This document shows positions 1 to 6,591 of a DNA stretch of 17,255 nt, one piece after another; position 1 is the stretch's first letter; every line of letters starts with the position of its first letter. The notes below the pieces were generated by a model. It was not told the DNA's origin. It saw nothing but the letters and a program-made list of their open reading frames with translations, and did not search any database. Source of the DNA: Methanobacteriota archaeon (lineage in GTDB: Archaea; Nanobdellota; Nanobdellia; Woesearchaeales; SM23-78); assembly GCA_030637925.1 (NCBI GenBank), contig DAOWFR010000024.1, forward strand, positions 1 through 17,255, written 5' to 3'. The position numbers and the translations under genes are program-made.

Positions 1-884
1 ATGCTCTTACCAACAAATCTGTCTCCTCCTGGATTAGCAGTGGCAAACACTTTTATCCTAGCATCAAGCCTGATATGAGTATTGCCTTTATCATAGGTTA
101 CAAATCCTTTTTCCATAGCATTAAGCAAGCCTGCCCTGTCAATACTTCTTAGCAAGTTGAGCTCATCAATACAAGCAATTCCTTTATCAGCTAATGGCAG
201 GAGTCCTTTAACAACTTCTTTGCCAAGTATTGTAAGGGTTAAGCCTGCCTTGCTAGCACCGCTTCCAAGACCAAAGCTGCTAATAGGAGCAAACTCTGAG
301 ATGCTTCTAAGAATATCTGTTTTTCCAGTAGCAGGGTCTCCTAATAGAAGTATATGTACTTTTTCTTTTGCAAAAAGCTGGATAAGACCTGCTTTTTTCA
401 CATCTTTTAAGCCAACAATGTGTGGTGCTATTAATCCAAGAATTTTTTCTTCTGCATTATTAGCAAAGTCCTCAAACAATTTCTCCTTCTCATGCTTAAC
501 AACTTTCTGATTTAGTTCCTCAACTCTTTTTTTTACTTCCTCATCAAGAACATTACAGATTAGAGAAAGGTATTTTGAAGTTTGAAGAAAACCAGGGCTT
601 GTATCAAAGTCTGCTTCTGAAAACCTGGCTTTATGAGTTTTTAACAAATATTTTAACTCCTTGATTTCCCCAAGGTCAAATGTTTCCTGTACTAACCCTA
701 GCTTTATCTTGTCATCTTTTCCAAGAGGAATAATAGCAGTAAAGATATTGCCTGATTTTTGTTTTTTCTTTTTCTTTGGAATTTTTTCTTTTTTTGATTT
801 TTCTTCTTTTTTCTTTTCTTTTTTAGCACCTGCAGCCACTAAAGTTTGTTTTTTAGTCCTTTTTTTCTTTTTAGGCTTAGCCAT
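1..884 (-). CDS. MCM-family AAA+ ATPase, N-terminally reduced (partial, C-terminus outside window)
   Basis: Read on the minus strand from ATG 884-882; 294 codons are visible and the frame stays open at the window edge. Residues 4-43 are an extremely Lys-rich, probably disordered stretch. The ATPase begins near residue 145 with an MCM-like lead-in (IAPHIVGLKDVKKA, 152-165), then Walker A GDPATGKT (182-189), the MCM glycine/serine segment GLGSGASKAGLT (205-216), Walker B GIACIDE (235-241) and sensor-1 ATANP (281-285). These motifs and their order are those of MCM helicases. Canonical archaeal MCM has about 250 residues of zinc/OB-fold domain before the ATPase; here there are only about 145, with one cysteine (C110), so no zinc finger is possible. 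Walker B continues as ELNLL rather than the usual EFDKM. It is therefore a divergent MCM paralogue or helicase-like ATPase rather than clearly the replicative MCM. Arginine finger and C-terminal winged helix would lie beyond the edge. A TATA box 24 bp upstream supports this start. Confidence 0.88.
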   Translation of the reverse strand, partial: MAKPKKKKRTKKQTLVAAGAKKEKKKEEKSKKEKIPKKKKKQKSGNIFTAIIPLGKDDKIKLGLVQETFDLGEIKELKYLLKTHKARFSEADFDTSPGFLQTSKYLSLICNVLDEEVKKRVEELNQKVVKHEKEKLFEDFANNAEEKILGLIAPHIVGLKDVKKAGLIQLFAKEKVHILLLGDPATGKTDILRSISEFAPISSFGLGSGASKAGLTLTILGKEVVKGLLPLADKGIACIDELNLLRSIDRAGLLNAMEKGFVTYDKGNTHIRLDARIKVFATANPGGDRFVGKS

Positions 885-907
885 AACTAAAAGAAAAGAG
901 CCTGAAG

Positions 908-915
908 TATAAATA
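908..915 (-). promoter_or_regulatory. TATA box of the MCM-family gene
   Basis: Minus-strand TATTTATA centred about 27 bp before the ATG at 884. Archaeal transcription starts about 25 bp downstream of the TATA centre, so the message would be leaderless or nearly so, and no ribosome site is seen before the ATG. Confidence 0.55.
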
Positions 916-947
916 GTTAACTAAATTTGTTTATGACTATGAAAAAT

Positions 948-957
948 TATTTAAACT
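948..957 (+). promoter_or_regulatory. TATA-like box of the coiled-coil gene
   Basis: TTATTTAAAC predicts a start near 977 and a leader of about 30 nt carrying the ribosome site GAGGGTG (993-999). It faces the MCM promoter across a 123-bp divergent intergenic region. Confidence 0.45.
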
Positions 958-1007
958 TAATAACCTAACTTTAATTATTACTTATTAAAAAAGAGGGTGT
1001 TTTTAGC

Positions 1008-1580
1008 TTGTTCAAGAAGAAGTCTGACAATGACTCTGGAAAAGAAATTTCTGGATTAAGTAAAAAAGTTGATAAGCTAGAGAAAGAGCTGGAAAGACTT
1101 GAAATGCTTGAGAAGAGCCTTGCTCATAATGAGATGGTTCTTGCTAAGAAAATCACTGATATGAACAGATTTGAGGAGGAGTTAAAAAAGTTTGTTCAGA
1201 GAAAAGATATTAATGATTTGAAAAAGGAGTTAAAAAAGCTTGAGAAACATGAGGAAGTCTTATCTGAGAATGCCAAATTTATGAGAGAGCTTGTTAATGA
1301 ACTGGCCAAGGTTAAGGAGTCTCATAAACTGACAAGAAAGCATGTAATGGCAAAAGAGCATGTTAGCAAGCGTGAGTGTGAGGAAAGGTTTAGTACTATG
1401 AAAGAGGCTTTAAAGGATTTGGAGCATATACGTGCTACTCATAAGAAAAAAGTTGGAAAGAATGAGATTGAGTTGTTAAGAAAGGATTTGCATGACAGGA
1501 TGAGCCAGGTAGAGTACCAGAACAAGCTGTTAATGAAGTACTTAAAGAGGGTTGATGAGATTCTGCAGAAAAAGACATAA
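1008..1580 (+). CDS. Small coiled-coil protein of unknown function
   Basis: 190 residues from a TTG start. The TTG is chosen because GAGGGTG at 993-999 sits 8 nt upstream; the first in-frame ATG lies near 1103 and would remove about 30 residues. The protein is almost wholly Lys/Glu/Leu with heptad-like spacing from about residue 15 to the end, so a long coiled coil broken by short loops is the main prediction. There is no signal peptide or membrane helix, so it is probably cytoplasmic. There is one cysteine (CEERF, about residue 124) and no recognisable enzymatic motif. It ends 35 bp before valS, but valS has its own TATA box just after this stop, so the two need not share a transcript. I do not recognise the family. 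A structural or scaffolding role would be a guess. Confidence 0.7.
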   Translation: MFKKKSDNDSGKEISGLSKKVDKLEKELERLEMLEKSLAHNEMVLAKKITDMNRFEEELKKFVQRKDINDLKKELKKLEKHEEVLSENAKFMRELVNELAKVKESHKLTRKHVMAKEHVSKRECEERFSTMKEALKDLEHIRATHKKKVGKNEIELLRKDLHDRMSQVEYQNKLLMKYLKRVDEILQKKT

Positions 1581-1582
1581 AC

Positions 1583-1590
1583 TTTATATA
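1583..1590 (+). promoter_or_regulatory. TATA box of valS
   Basis: TTTATATA centred 29 bp before the valS ATG and starting 2 nt after the stop codon of the preceding gene. No ribosome site precedes the ATG, which fits a leaderless message. Confidence 0.6.
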
Positions 1591-1615
1591 CGCCTATTTT
1601 TCTCTTATAAGAAAC

Positions 1616-4078
1616 ATGTTAGACAAAACTTATAACGCTGAAAAGGTTGAGAAAAAATGGCAAAAGTACTGGGAAGAGCAAGGCATCTATAAGTTTGACC
1701 CTAAGAGCAAGAAGATTATATATAGTATTGACACTCCGCCACCTTATGCTTCTTCAGGCCACTTACATGTAGGACATGCTCTCCATTACACACAATTTGA
1801 GATTATCGCTAGGTATAAACGAATGAAGGGCTTTAATGTTTATTTTCCTCCTTGCTTTGATAATAATGGCTTGCCAACAGAAAGGTATGTTGAGGAAAAA
1901 TTCAATATTAACAAGAAAGACACCACAAGGTCTGAGTTCAGAAAGCTCTGCTTAAAAGAGAGTAGAAAGATTGAGAAGGCTTATGCTGGCAGAGTATTCA
2001 GAGGACTTGGTCATAGCTATGACTGGAGCCTGCTTTATACTACTATTGACCCTGAGGCTCAGAAAGTCTCGCAACGTTCTTTTATAGAGCTTTTTAAGCA
2101 AGGAGATGCTTATAGGAGTAAAGAACCAACTTTATGGTGCACTCATCACCAAACTGCTCTCGCCCAGGCAGAGGTAGAGGATGCTCAGAGAAGCACTGCT
2201 CTTTATTATGTTGATTTTGAGATTGCTGAAGGTAAAGACAAAGGTAAGAAGATTAACATTGCCACTACAAGGCCTGAGTTCTTGCCAGCATGCGTTGGAA
2301 TATTTGTGCATCCTGATGATAAGCGTTACAAAGACTTAGTTGGAAAGAAGGTAAGGGTGCCTTTATTCAACCAAATAGTTGAAGTCAGAGAGGATGAAAA
2401 GGTTGACTCTGGGTTTGGCACAGGCATTGTTATGATATGCACTTTTGGTGACACAACTGATATTGAGTGGTGGAAAAAGCACAAGCTTGATTTAAAGATT
2501 ATTATTAACCCTGATGGAACCTTGAATGAGCTTGCAGAAAAGTATAAGGGTATGAGTATTCCTGAAGCAAAAAAAGAGGTTGCTAATGAGCTAAAAGAGC
2601 AGGGATTAATAACAAAAGAGGAACCCTTACAGCAGACAGTCGGGTCTTGCTGGAGATGCCATACTCCTCTTGAGTTCATGGTTTCAAACCAGTGGTTTAT
2701 TAAGACTCTGAAGTACAAAAAAGAGCTTATAGCACAAGGAAAAAAGATTAAATGGTATCCTGGCTTTTATAGGAACAGGTATGAGGACTGGACTAATAAT
2801 CTTTGCTGGGACTGGTGTATTAGCAGGCAAAGGTTTTATGGTGTTCCAATTCCTGTATGGTATTGTGAGAAATGTGGCAAGCCCTTGCTAGCTGATATTA
2901 AGGATTTGCCTGTTGACCCTAGTATTGATAAGCCAAAAAAGAAGTGTGAATGCGGCTCTGACAAGTTCAGACCAGAACAAGATGTTTTTGATACCTGGAT
3001 GACCAGTAGCATGAGTCCTGAGATTGCTGTGCGCTGGCTTGAGAAGCCTGAACAGTTTAAGAAGATGTTCCCTCTGAGCCTAAGGCCTCAGTCCCATGAT
3101 ATTATAAGGACCTGGGCTTTTTACACAATCCTAAAGGCTTATCTTCACTTTAAGAGTATTCCTTGGAAGGATGTTGCTATTGGCACCTATGTACTAGACC
3201 CAAAAGGTAAGGGTATGCACAAGTCAAAGGGTAATGTTATCTGGATAGAGGACTTGTTAGAAAAGCATAATGTGGATGTTGTGCGCTACTGGGTAGGCAC
3301 TGCTAACTGGGGTGAGGACATGCCTTTCCAAGAAAAAGACCTTGTTACTGGCAAAAGGTTTATTACAAAGCTGTGGAACGCTACAAGATTTGCCTATCAA
3401 CATCTAGAAGATTATGATAAAGAGAAAGGTAACAAACTCAAGTTCAAAGACTTAGAACTAATTGATAAATGGCTCTTAACAAGGTTTAACAAAGTAGTTG
3501 AGAAAGCAATCCTAAACTTTGATAATTATAACACTGGAGAGTCAAAAAAGGCTGCTGAGCAGTTCTTCTGGCATGTATTCTGTGATTATTATCTTGAGAT
3601 TGTTAAGCACAGGCTTTATGATTCTGATAAGAAGGAAGGAAAAGCCAGGCTTAGTGCCCAACACACCTTGTACACTGTTCTTCTTGGCATCCTAAAGTTA
3701 TTTGCTCCTATAATACCTCATATCACAGAAGAACTATACCATGCTTATTATGCTAAAAAAAGTAGAGAGGGAGGTAAGAGTATTCATATCAGCGCTTGGC
3801 CTGAATATGATAATAAGCTAAAAGACAAGGCTACTGAGCAAACAGGAGAACTGGCTGTAAACATTATTAGTGAGGTCAGGAAGTACAAGACAGCTAACAA
3901 GATGTCTTTAAAAGAAGAGCTTAACAAAGTAATTGTTGAATTTCCTCTTAATTTAAAGAAGATAAAAGACTCTGAACTCAAAGGATTAAAAGAAGACTTG
4001 ATTAATACTATCAGAGCAAAAGAGCTTGAGATAAGGCAAGGCAAAGAGTTAAAAATAGATATAAAACATATAAAATAA
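1616..4078 (+). CDS. valS: Valine-tRNA ligase (ValRS)
   Basis: Class I aminoacyl-tRNA synthetase that activates valine with ATP and charges tRNA-Val in the cytoplasm. 820 residues, slightly short for an archaeal ValRS but complete. The class I signature is at 41-54 (PPPYASSGHLHVGH, the HIGH motif being HVGH). The editing insertion contains TTRPE (217-221), a segment that recognises mischarged threonine. A CxxC pair lies at C345/C348, and a zinc ribbon is formed by C417/C420 and C444/C446. DVFDTWMTSS (from 456) is the ValRS-type segment after the zinc ribbon. The KMSKS loop appears as HKSKG (535-539). The remainder (about 610-820) is the helical anticodon-binding domain followed by a Lys-rich tail. 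The editing and zinc segments separate it from IleRS and LeuRS. ATG 1616 is supported by the TATA box 29 bp upstream. No neighbouring gene is functionally related to translation. Confidence 0.96.
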   Translation: MLDKTYNAEKVEKKWQKYWEEQGIYKFDPKSKKIIYSIDTPPPYASSGHLHVGHALHYTQFEIIARYKRMKGFNVYFPPCFDNNGLPTERYVEEKFNINKKDTTRSEFRKLCLKESRKIEKAYAGRVFRGLGHSYDWSLLYTTIDPEAQKVSQRSFIELFKQGDAYRSKEPTLWCTHHQTALAQAEVEDAQRSTALYYVDFEIAEGKDKGKKINIATTRPEFLPACVGIFVHPDDKRYKDLVGKKVRVPLFNQIVEVREDEKVDSGFGTGIVMICTFGDTTDIEWWKKHKLDLKIIINPDGTLNELAEKYKGMSIPEAKKEVANELKEQGLITKEEPLQQTVGSCWRCHTPLEFMVSNQWFIKTLKYKKELIAQGKKIKWYPGFYRNRYEDWTNNLCWDWCISRQRFYGVPIPVWYCEKCGKPLLADIKDLPVDPSIDKPKKKCECGSDKFRPEQDVFDTWMTSSMSPEIAVRWLEKPEQFKKMFPLSLRPQSHDIIRTWAFYTILKAYLHFKSIPWKDVAIGTYVLDPKGKGMHKSKGNVIWIEDLLEKHNVDVVRYWVGTANWGEDMPFQEKDLVTGKRFITKLWNATRFAYQHLEDYDKEKGNKLKFKDLELIDKWLLTRFNKVVEKAILNFDNYNTGESKKAAEQFFWHVFCDYYLEIVKHRLYDSDKKEGKARLSAQHTLYTVLLGILKLFAPIIPHITEELYHAYYAKKSREGGKSIHISAWPEYDNKLKDKATEQTGELAVNIISEVRKYKTANKMSLKEELNKVIVEFPLNLKKIKDSELKGLKEDLINTIRAKELEIRQGKELKIDIKHIK

Positions 4079-4148
4079 AATTAGGATTATTACCAACTTG
4101 GGACTATTTCTGAGTATTCACCCACGAATAGGGTTGTGGAACGAAAGA

Positions 4149-4157
4149 TTTATATAA
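4149..4157 (+). promoter_or_regulatory. TATA box before the tandem small membrane-protein genes
   Basis: TTTATATAA predicts a transcription start near 4180 and a leader of about 70 nt before the ATG at 4251. GGTGA occurs twice just upstream of that ATG (4237-4241 and 4243-4247); the first has the better spacing, 9 nt. The rest of the 172-bp gap after valS shows no tRNA or clear terminator. Confidence 0.5.
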
Positions 4158-4250
4158 TAAATAATCAGAAAATATAATACAAATTAGTTCAAACCATGTT
4201 TAATCAAAAGGATTTTCCAAGTAAAAGAATTAGAAGGGTGAAGGTGAAAA

Positions 4251-4487
4251 ATGGATCAAGACATTTCTAACAAGACAATAGTTGTGCTTGTCATATTAAC
4301 AGTTATTATATCTATCCTAGGCACAGTGGTTGTGCTAAATGAGATTAGCAATGCAAGAATAGTAGCACTGCAGAGACCTACAGCCTCAACTAGTCAGGGC
4401 AAGGTTAGCTTGACCATACTGCCAGCACCACCAGAACCAGTAGCATCAACAGGAAAAGTAACACTTACAATACTACCCAGAGAATAA
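4251..4487 (+). CDS. Small membrane-anchored surface protein with two GKVxLTILP repeats
   Basis: 78 residues. The N-terminal segment to about residue 8 is followed by one strong hydrophobic helix (about 9-30). The rest is a short extracellular tail with two copies of a β-strand-like motif, GKVSLTILP and GKVTLTILP, separated by a Pro/Ala-rich linker. The opening pattern D-x-SNK-T-x-hydrophobic-ISxLGTxxxLN recurs in the next gene, so the two are paralogues. No [K/R]G prepilin-peptidase site is seen before the helix, so a standard archaeal type IV pilin is not supported. It lies 36 bp before its paralogue and is probably cotranscribed with it. Short anchored proteins of this general style are common in DPANN genomes (general knowledge); I know no assigned function. 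Confidence 0.75.
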   Translation: MDQDISNKTIVVLVILTVIISILGTVVVLNEISNARIVALQRPTASTSQGKVSLTILPAPPEPVASTGKVTLTILPRE

Positions 4488-4509
4488 AAAATAATATTAA
4501 AAAAACCGT

Positions 4510-4515
4510 GGAGGT
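4510..4515 (+). promoter_or_regulatory. Ribosome binding site of the 211-residue paralogue
   Basis: GGAGGT, 8 nt before the ATG at 4524. A strong match to the archaeal 16S 3' end; it fixes the start and suggests this is an internal gene of an operon begun at 4180. Confidence 0.7.
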
Positions 4516-4523
4516 AAACAAAA

Positions 4524-5159
4524 ATGGATATGAGCAACAAGAGTTTGGCTTTACTTCTAGTAGTAGCAATCGTAATCAGTCTTGGAGGAACCTTGCTTAG
4601 TCTAAACAAAGTATCCCAGCTGCAATTCCTAGGCATAGAAGTAGTTACAGGAAGAGCTTCAGGGATAGTAAATTTGTCAATAGAAGAAGTAGCGGCTTGC
4701 AGGATTGAGAAGAACGTTAGTTTTGGAAGCGGTAGCCAAGGTGCAGCAGATCTCAGCTCAGATCTTGATAACGCATCTAGTGAGTTTACTGAAAACTGCA
4801 CTCTAGTAACTGATGAATGTGAGGGAATGGAGATTAATAACACAGGAAACAAGTATCTAGAAGTGAACTTTAGTTCAGATAAGAATGCTACTACCTTTTT
4901 AGGAGGAGATAACGTAGGAGTTGGAGACTTCCAGTTCAAAGCTGCAAATGGAACTTGGGATGCAAGCTTATCAGGATGCAATAGTGGTCTAGACACAAGC
5001 TGGGGTAATGTCTTGGCTAGCTCATCAGGTATATGCTCTAATTTATCATATGGTGCTGCCAATAGAATGATAACAGTTGAATATAATGTAACACTTAAGG
5101 TAGACACTCCTGGAGGAGACAAGACAGCAACCATAACTATTGATTGTGGACAAGCATAA
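4524..5159 (+). CDS. Membrane-anchored, six-cysteine glycosylated surface protein
   Basis: 211 residues. The start MDMSNKSLALLL and the helix at about 8-28 closely match the preceding 78-residue protein; the segment SGIVNLSIE (46-54) corresponds to the GKVxLTI motif there. The remainder (about 55-211) is a predicted β-rich extracellular domain with six cysteines (C59, C92, C99, C152, C171, C208), an even number that could form three disulphides, and about nine N-x-S/T sequons. The orientation is inferred from the sequons and cysteines: N-terminus inside, bulk outside. No catalytic motif is visible. Immediately after the stop come U-rich tracts, so the two-gene unit probably ends here. The family is not recognised by name; a small envelope or appendage subunit is possible. 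Confidence 0.75.
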   Translation: MDMSNKSLALLLVVAIVISLGGTLLSLNKVSQLQFLGIEVVTGRASGIVNLSIEEVAACRIEKNVSFGSGSQGAADLSSDLDNASSEFTENCTLVTDECEGMEINNTGNKYLEVNFSSDKNATTFLGGDNVGVGDFQFKAANGTWDASLSGCNSGLDTSWGNVLASSSGICSNLSYGAANRMITVEYNVTLKVDTPGGDKTATITIDCGQA

Positions 5160-5165
5160 ATATGA

Positions 5166-5174
5166 ATTTATAAT
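5166..5174 (+). promoter_or_regulatory. Possible TATA box of the 395-residue anchored protein
   Basis: ATTTATAAT, about 48 bp before the chosen ATG. A start near 5197 would leave a leader of about 20 nt carrying AAAGGAG (5205-5211). This makes the gene separable from the upstream pair. Confidence 0.35.
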
Positions 5175-5178
5175 TCAA

Positions 5179-5204
5179 TTTTTTGTTAACTCTTTTTTTA
5201 TTTT
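5179..5204 (+). terminator. U-rich terminator tracts after the paralogue pair
   Basis: Two T-rich runs (TTTTTT near 5179-5184 and TTTTTTTATTTT at 5193-5204) directly after the stop at 5159. Archaeal intrinsic termination needs mainly U-tracts, no hairpin. They overlap the predicted leader of the next gene, so partial read-through is possible. Confidence 0.4.
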
Positions 5205-5217
5205 AAAGGAGAAAGAA

Positions 5218-6405
5218 ATGATGTTTGTAATAAAAAGAGGTTTCTCTGTAATTATGTTAATCTTTTTTTTCTTTATAATAAATGCTTTGGTTGTGAGTGC
5301 TTTAGGAGTAAGTCCTGGAAGGGTTGTTCTTAAATTCGAGCCTAACCAGGTATATGAAAAAGATCTCTGTTTTAGGCCAGAGGGGAATCCTCATTTAGAG
5401 ATAGACAAAGTAGGAGAACTAGCGCAGTATATTACTTTGGAAGAGGAGGAAATTTTTATAGAAGGAGAGTGGGGTTGTATTAAGTACACCTTGGAAATGC
5501 CTGCTTCATTTGACAAACCAGGTAAACACACAGCTAATATCAGGGGTGCTGAGATTCCTCCGGGTGGGGTGGGAATGTTTGTTGCACGTGTAAGAATAAA
5601 TCATCAAATATGGGTTCTTGTTCCTTACCCTGGTAAATATCTGGAGATTGATTATTTCAGAGCAACCAATGTTGAGGCTGGTGAGGAAGTAGCTTTTGAA
5701 GCAGGAGTAACAAGCAAAGGAAATCAAACTATCAACAATGCAAAGGGCTTGATCCTGATTTATGACAAGGATAAAAAGCTTGTTGGCAGTGTAGAAACCA
5801 ATATTATTACAGGCCTTGGGAACGAGGAAAAAGGGACTTTATATGCATCATGGGACTCTGGGAATAATGTTCATGGCAACTACGAAGCAGCTCTCATAGT
5901 AGCTTATAATGGAGAAAAGAGTAATGCTACAACTAATTTTAAGCTAGGAGGCCTTGATGTTGAGCTATTGAATTATACAAGAGAGGTTTTTATTGGAGGA
6001 ATAAGGCCTTTTTATCTCTTGGTGGAGAGTATTTGGAGTGAGGATATTCCTAATCTAAAGGCAATTGTGTCTGTGCTTGATAATAACTCTAATGAGATTA
6101 CCTCTTTTGAAACCTTGACAAAGAACTTGCCTGCTTGGGGAGGAGTAACTCTGGATGGTTATTTAGACACACAACCCCTAAGCCTTGGTACTTATGATAC
6201 AAAGATGACCTTGTTCTTTGAAGATCTTACAAAGGAGTATGATGGCTTGATAAATATCACAGAGGAGCCTGAGGAAGAGCCAGAAACAAAGGAAAAGTCA
6301 CGTATTCTCACTATAAAAACTGTTATGATAATATTAATCATTCTCATAGTAATCATGCTTGTTGTTCTTGTCTACATTCTTATTCCAAAGAAGAAAAAAA
6401 GGTAA
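5218..6405 (+). CDS. Secreted, C-terminally membrane-anchored surface protein (Ig-like/chaperone-like ectodomain)
   Basis: 395 residues. The open frame extends upstream to 5140, inside the previous gene, but AAAGGAG at 5205-5211 and a classical signal peptide point to ATG 5218 (or the adjacent ATG 5221). Signal peptide: basic start, hydrophobic core at about 9-27, likely cleavage after VVSA (28). The ectodomain begins LGVSPGRVVLKFEP, a pattern like the first strands of DUF916-type or archaeal Ig-like stalk domains (tentative), and continues as two or three β-sandwich-like units with a few sequons. A strongly acidic linker (EEPEEEPE) precedes the single transmembrane helix (about 368-389) and a KKKKR stop-transfer tail. 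So most of it is outside the cell with almost nothing inside. It follows the small surface proteins and precedes another anchored surface protein, suggesting an envelope role. No enzyme motif was seen. Confidence 0.8.
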   Translation: MMFVIKRGFSVIMLIFFFFIINALVVSALGVSPGRVVLKFEPNQVYEKDLCFRPEGNPHLEIDKVGELAQYITLEEEEIFIEGEWGCIKYTLEMPASFDKPGKHTANIRGAEIPPGGVGMFVARVRINHQIWVLVPYPGKYLEIDYFRATNVEAGEEVAFEAGVTSKGNQTINNAKGLILIYDKDKKLVGSVETNIITGLGNEEKGTLYASWDSGNNVHGNYEAALIVAYNGEKSNATTNFKLGGLDVELLNYTREVFIGGIRPFYLLVESIWSEDIPNLKAIVSVLDNNSNEITSFETLTKNLPAWGGVTLDGYLDTQPLSLGTYDTKMTLFFEDLTKEYDGLINITEEPEEEPETKEKSRILTIKTVMIILIILIVIMLVVLVYILIPKKKKR

Positions 6406-6419
6406 TAATTAAAAAACAC

Positions 6420-6428
6420 TTTTTTCTT
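6420..6428 (+). terminator. U-tract terminator after the 395-residue protein
   Basis: Run of six T followed by CTT, 15 nt after the stop codon at 6405. A typical archaeal U-rich termination signal; no hairpin is needed. Confidence 0.4.
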
Positions 6429-6452
6429 ATGAGTCCTTGTTATATTGATTGG

Positions 6453-6551
6453 TTTTTAGAAACAAGCAAAACAAGGTTTTGCGGTTCCATCTAATCACAG
6501 ATTAGATGAAATCTTTGTTTTGCTGTCCCTAAAAAATTAGAAATTTTTTAG
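6453..6551 (+). repeat. Array of nested and alternative palindromes
   Basis: Three perfect short hairpins, each with a 3-nt loop: GCAAAAC-aag-GTTTTGC (6466-6482), CATCTAATC-aca-GATTAGATG (6488-6508) and CTAAAAAATT-aga-AATTTTTTAG (6529-6551). The first and third share arms with one long nested stem: AGCAAAACAAGG (6465-6476) can instead pair with CTTTGTTTTGCT (6513-6524), and TTTTTAG (6453-6459) with CTAAAAA (6529-6535). The long form encloses the middle hairpin. Its G·T positions become G·U pairs only in plus-strand RNA. It lies between a U-tract (6420-6428) and the TATA box of the next gene (6556). It could be a small RNA, a 3' UTR element, or a DNA site for dyad-binding proteins. No known RNA family was recognised. 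Confidence 0.75.
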
Positions 6552-6555
6552 AAAG

Positions 6556-6565
6556 TTTTAAATAA
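6556..6565 (+). promoter_or_regulatory. TATA box of the 658-residue surface protein gene
   Basis: TTTTAAATAA centred about 31 bp before the ATG at 6592, with no ribosome site; the transcript is probably leaderless. It begins 4 nt after the last palindrome, so a protein bound there could affect TBP access. Confidence 0.5.
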
Positions 6566-6591
6566 ATCTAAAAAAATTAATTTGGTTGTAA

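Noticed and set aside
157..912. Plus-strand open frames of 117 and 83 codons
   Set aside because: They are antisense to the MCM-family gene, whose Walker A, Walker B and sensor motifs are unmistakable; one is just the poly-Lys region read backwards as Phe/Ser.
4079..4250. tRNA or box C/D sRNA in the gap after valS
   Set aside because: No cloverleaf arms; one CTGA is present but no matching box C, and the only stem seen (CCAC with GTGG) is 4 bp.
4394..5134. Open frame of 246 codons on the minus strand
   Set aside because: Lies antisense to two plus-strand genes that have ribosome sites, anchor helices and paralogy; its product shows no domain and the frame is a by-product of codon use.
4251..5159. 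Tandem paralogues as archaeal type IV pilins
   Set aside because: No basic-glycine prepilin-peptidase cleavage site precedes the hydrophobic helix, and no peptidase or assembly ATPase gene is nearby.
5140..5217. Upstream extension of the 395-residue protein to ATG 5140
   Set aside because: It would overlap the preceding gene and place 26 residues before a proper signal peptide; AAAGGAG at 5205-5211 points to ATG 5218.
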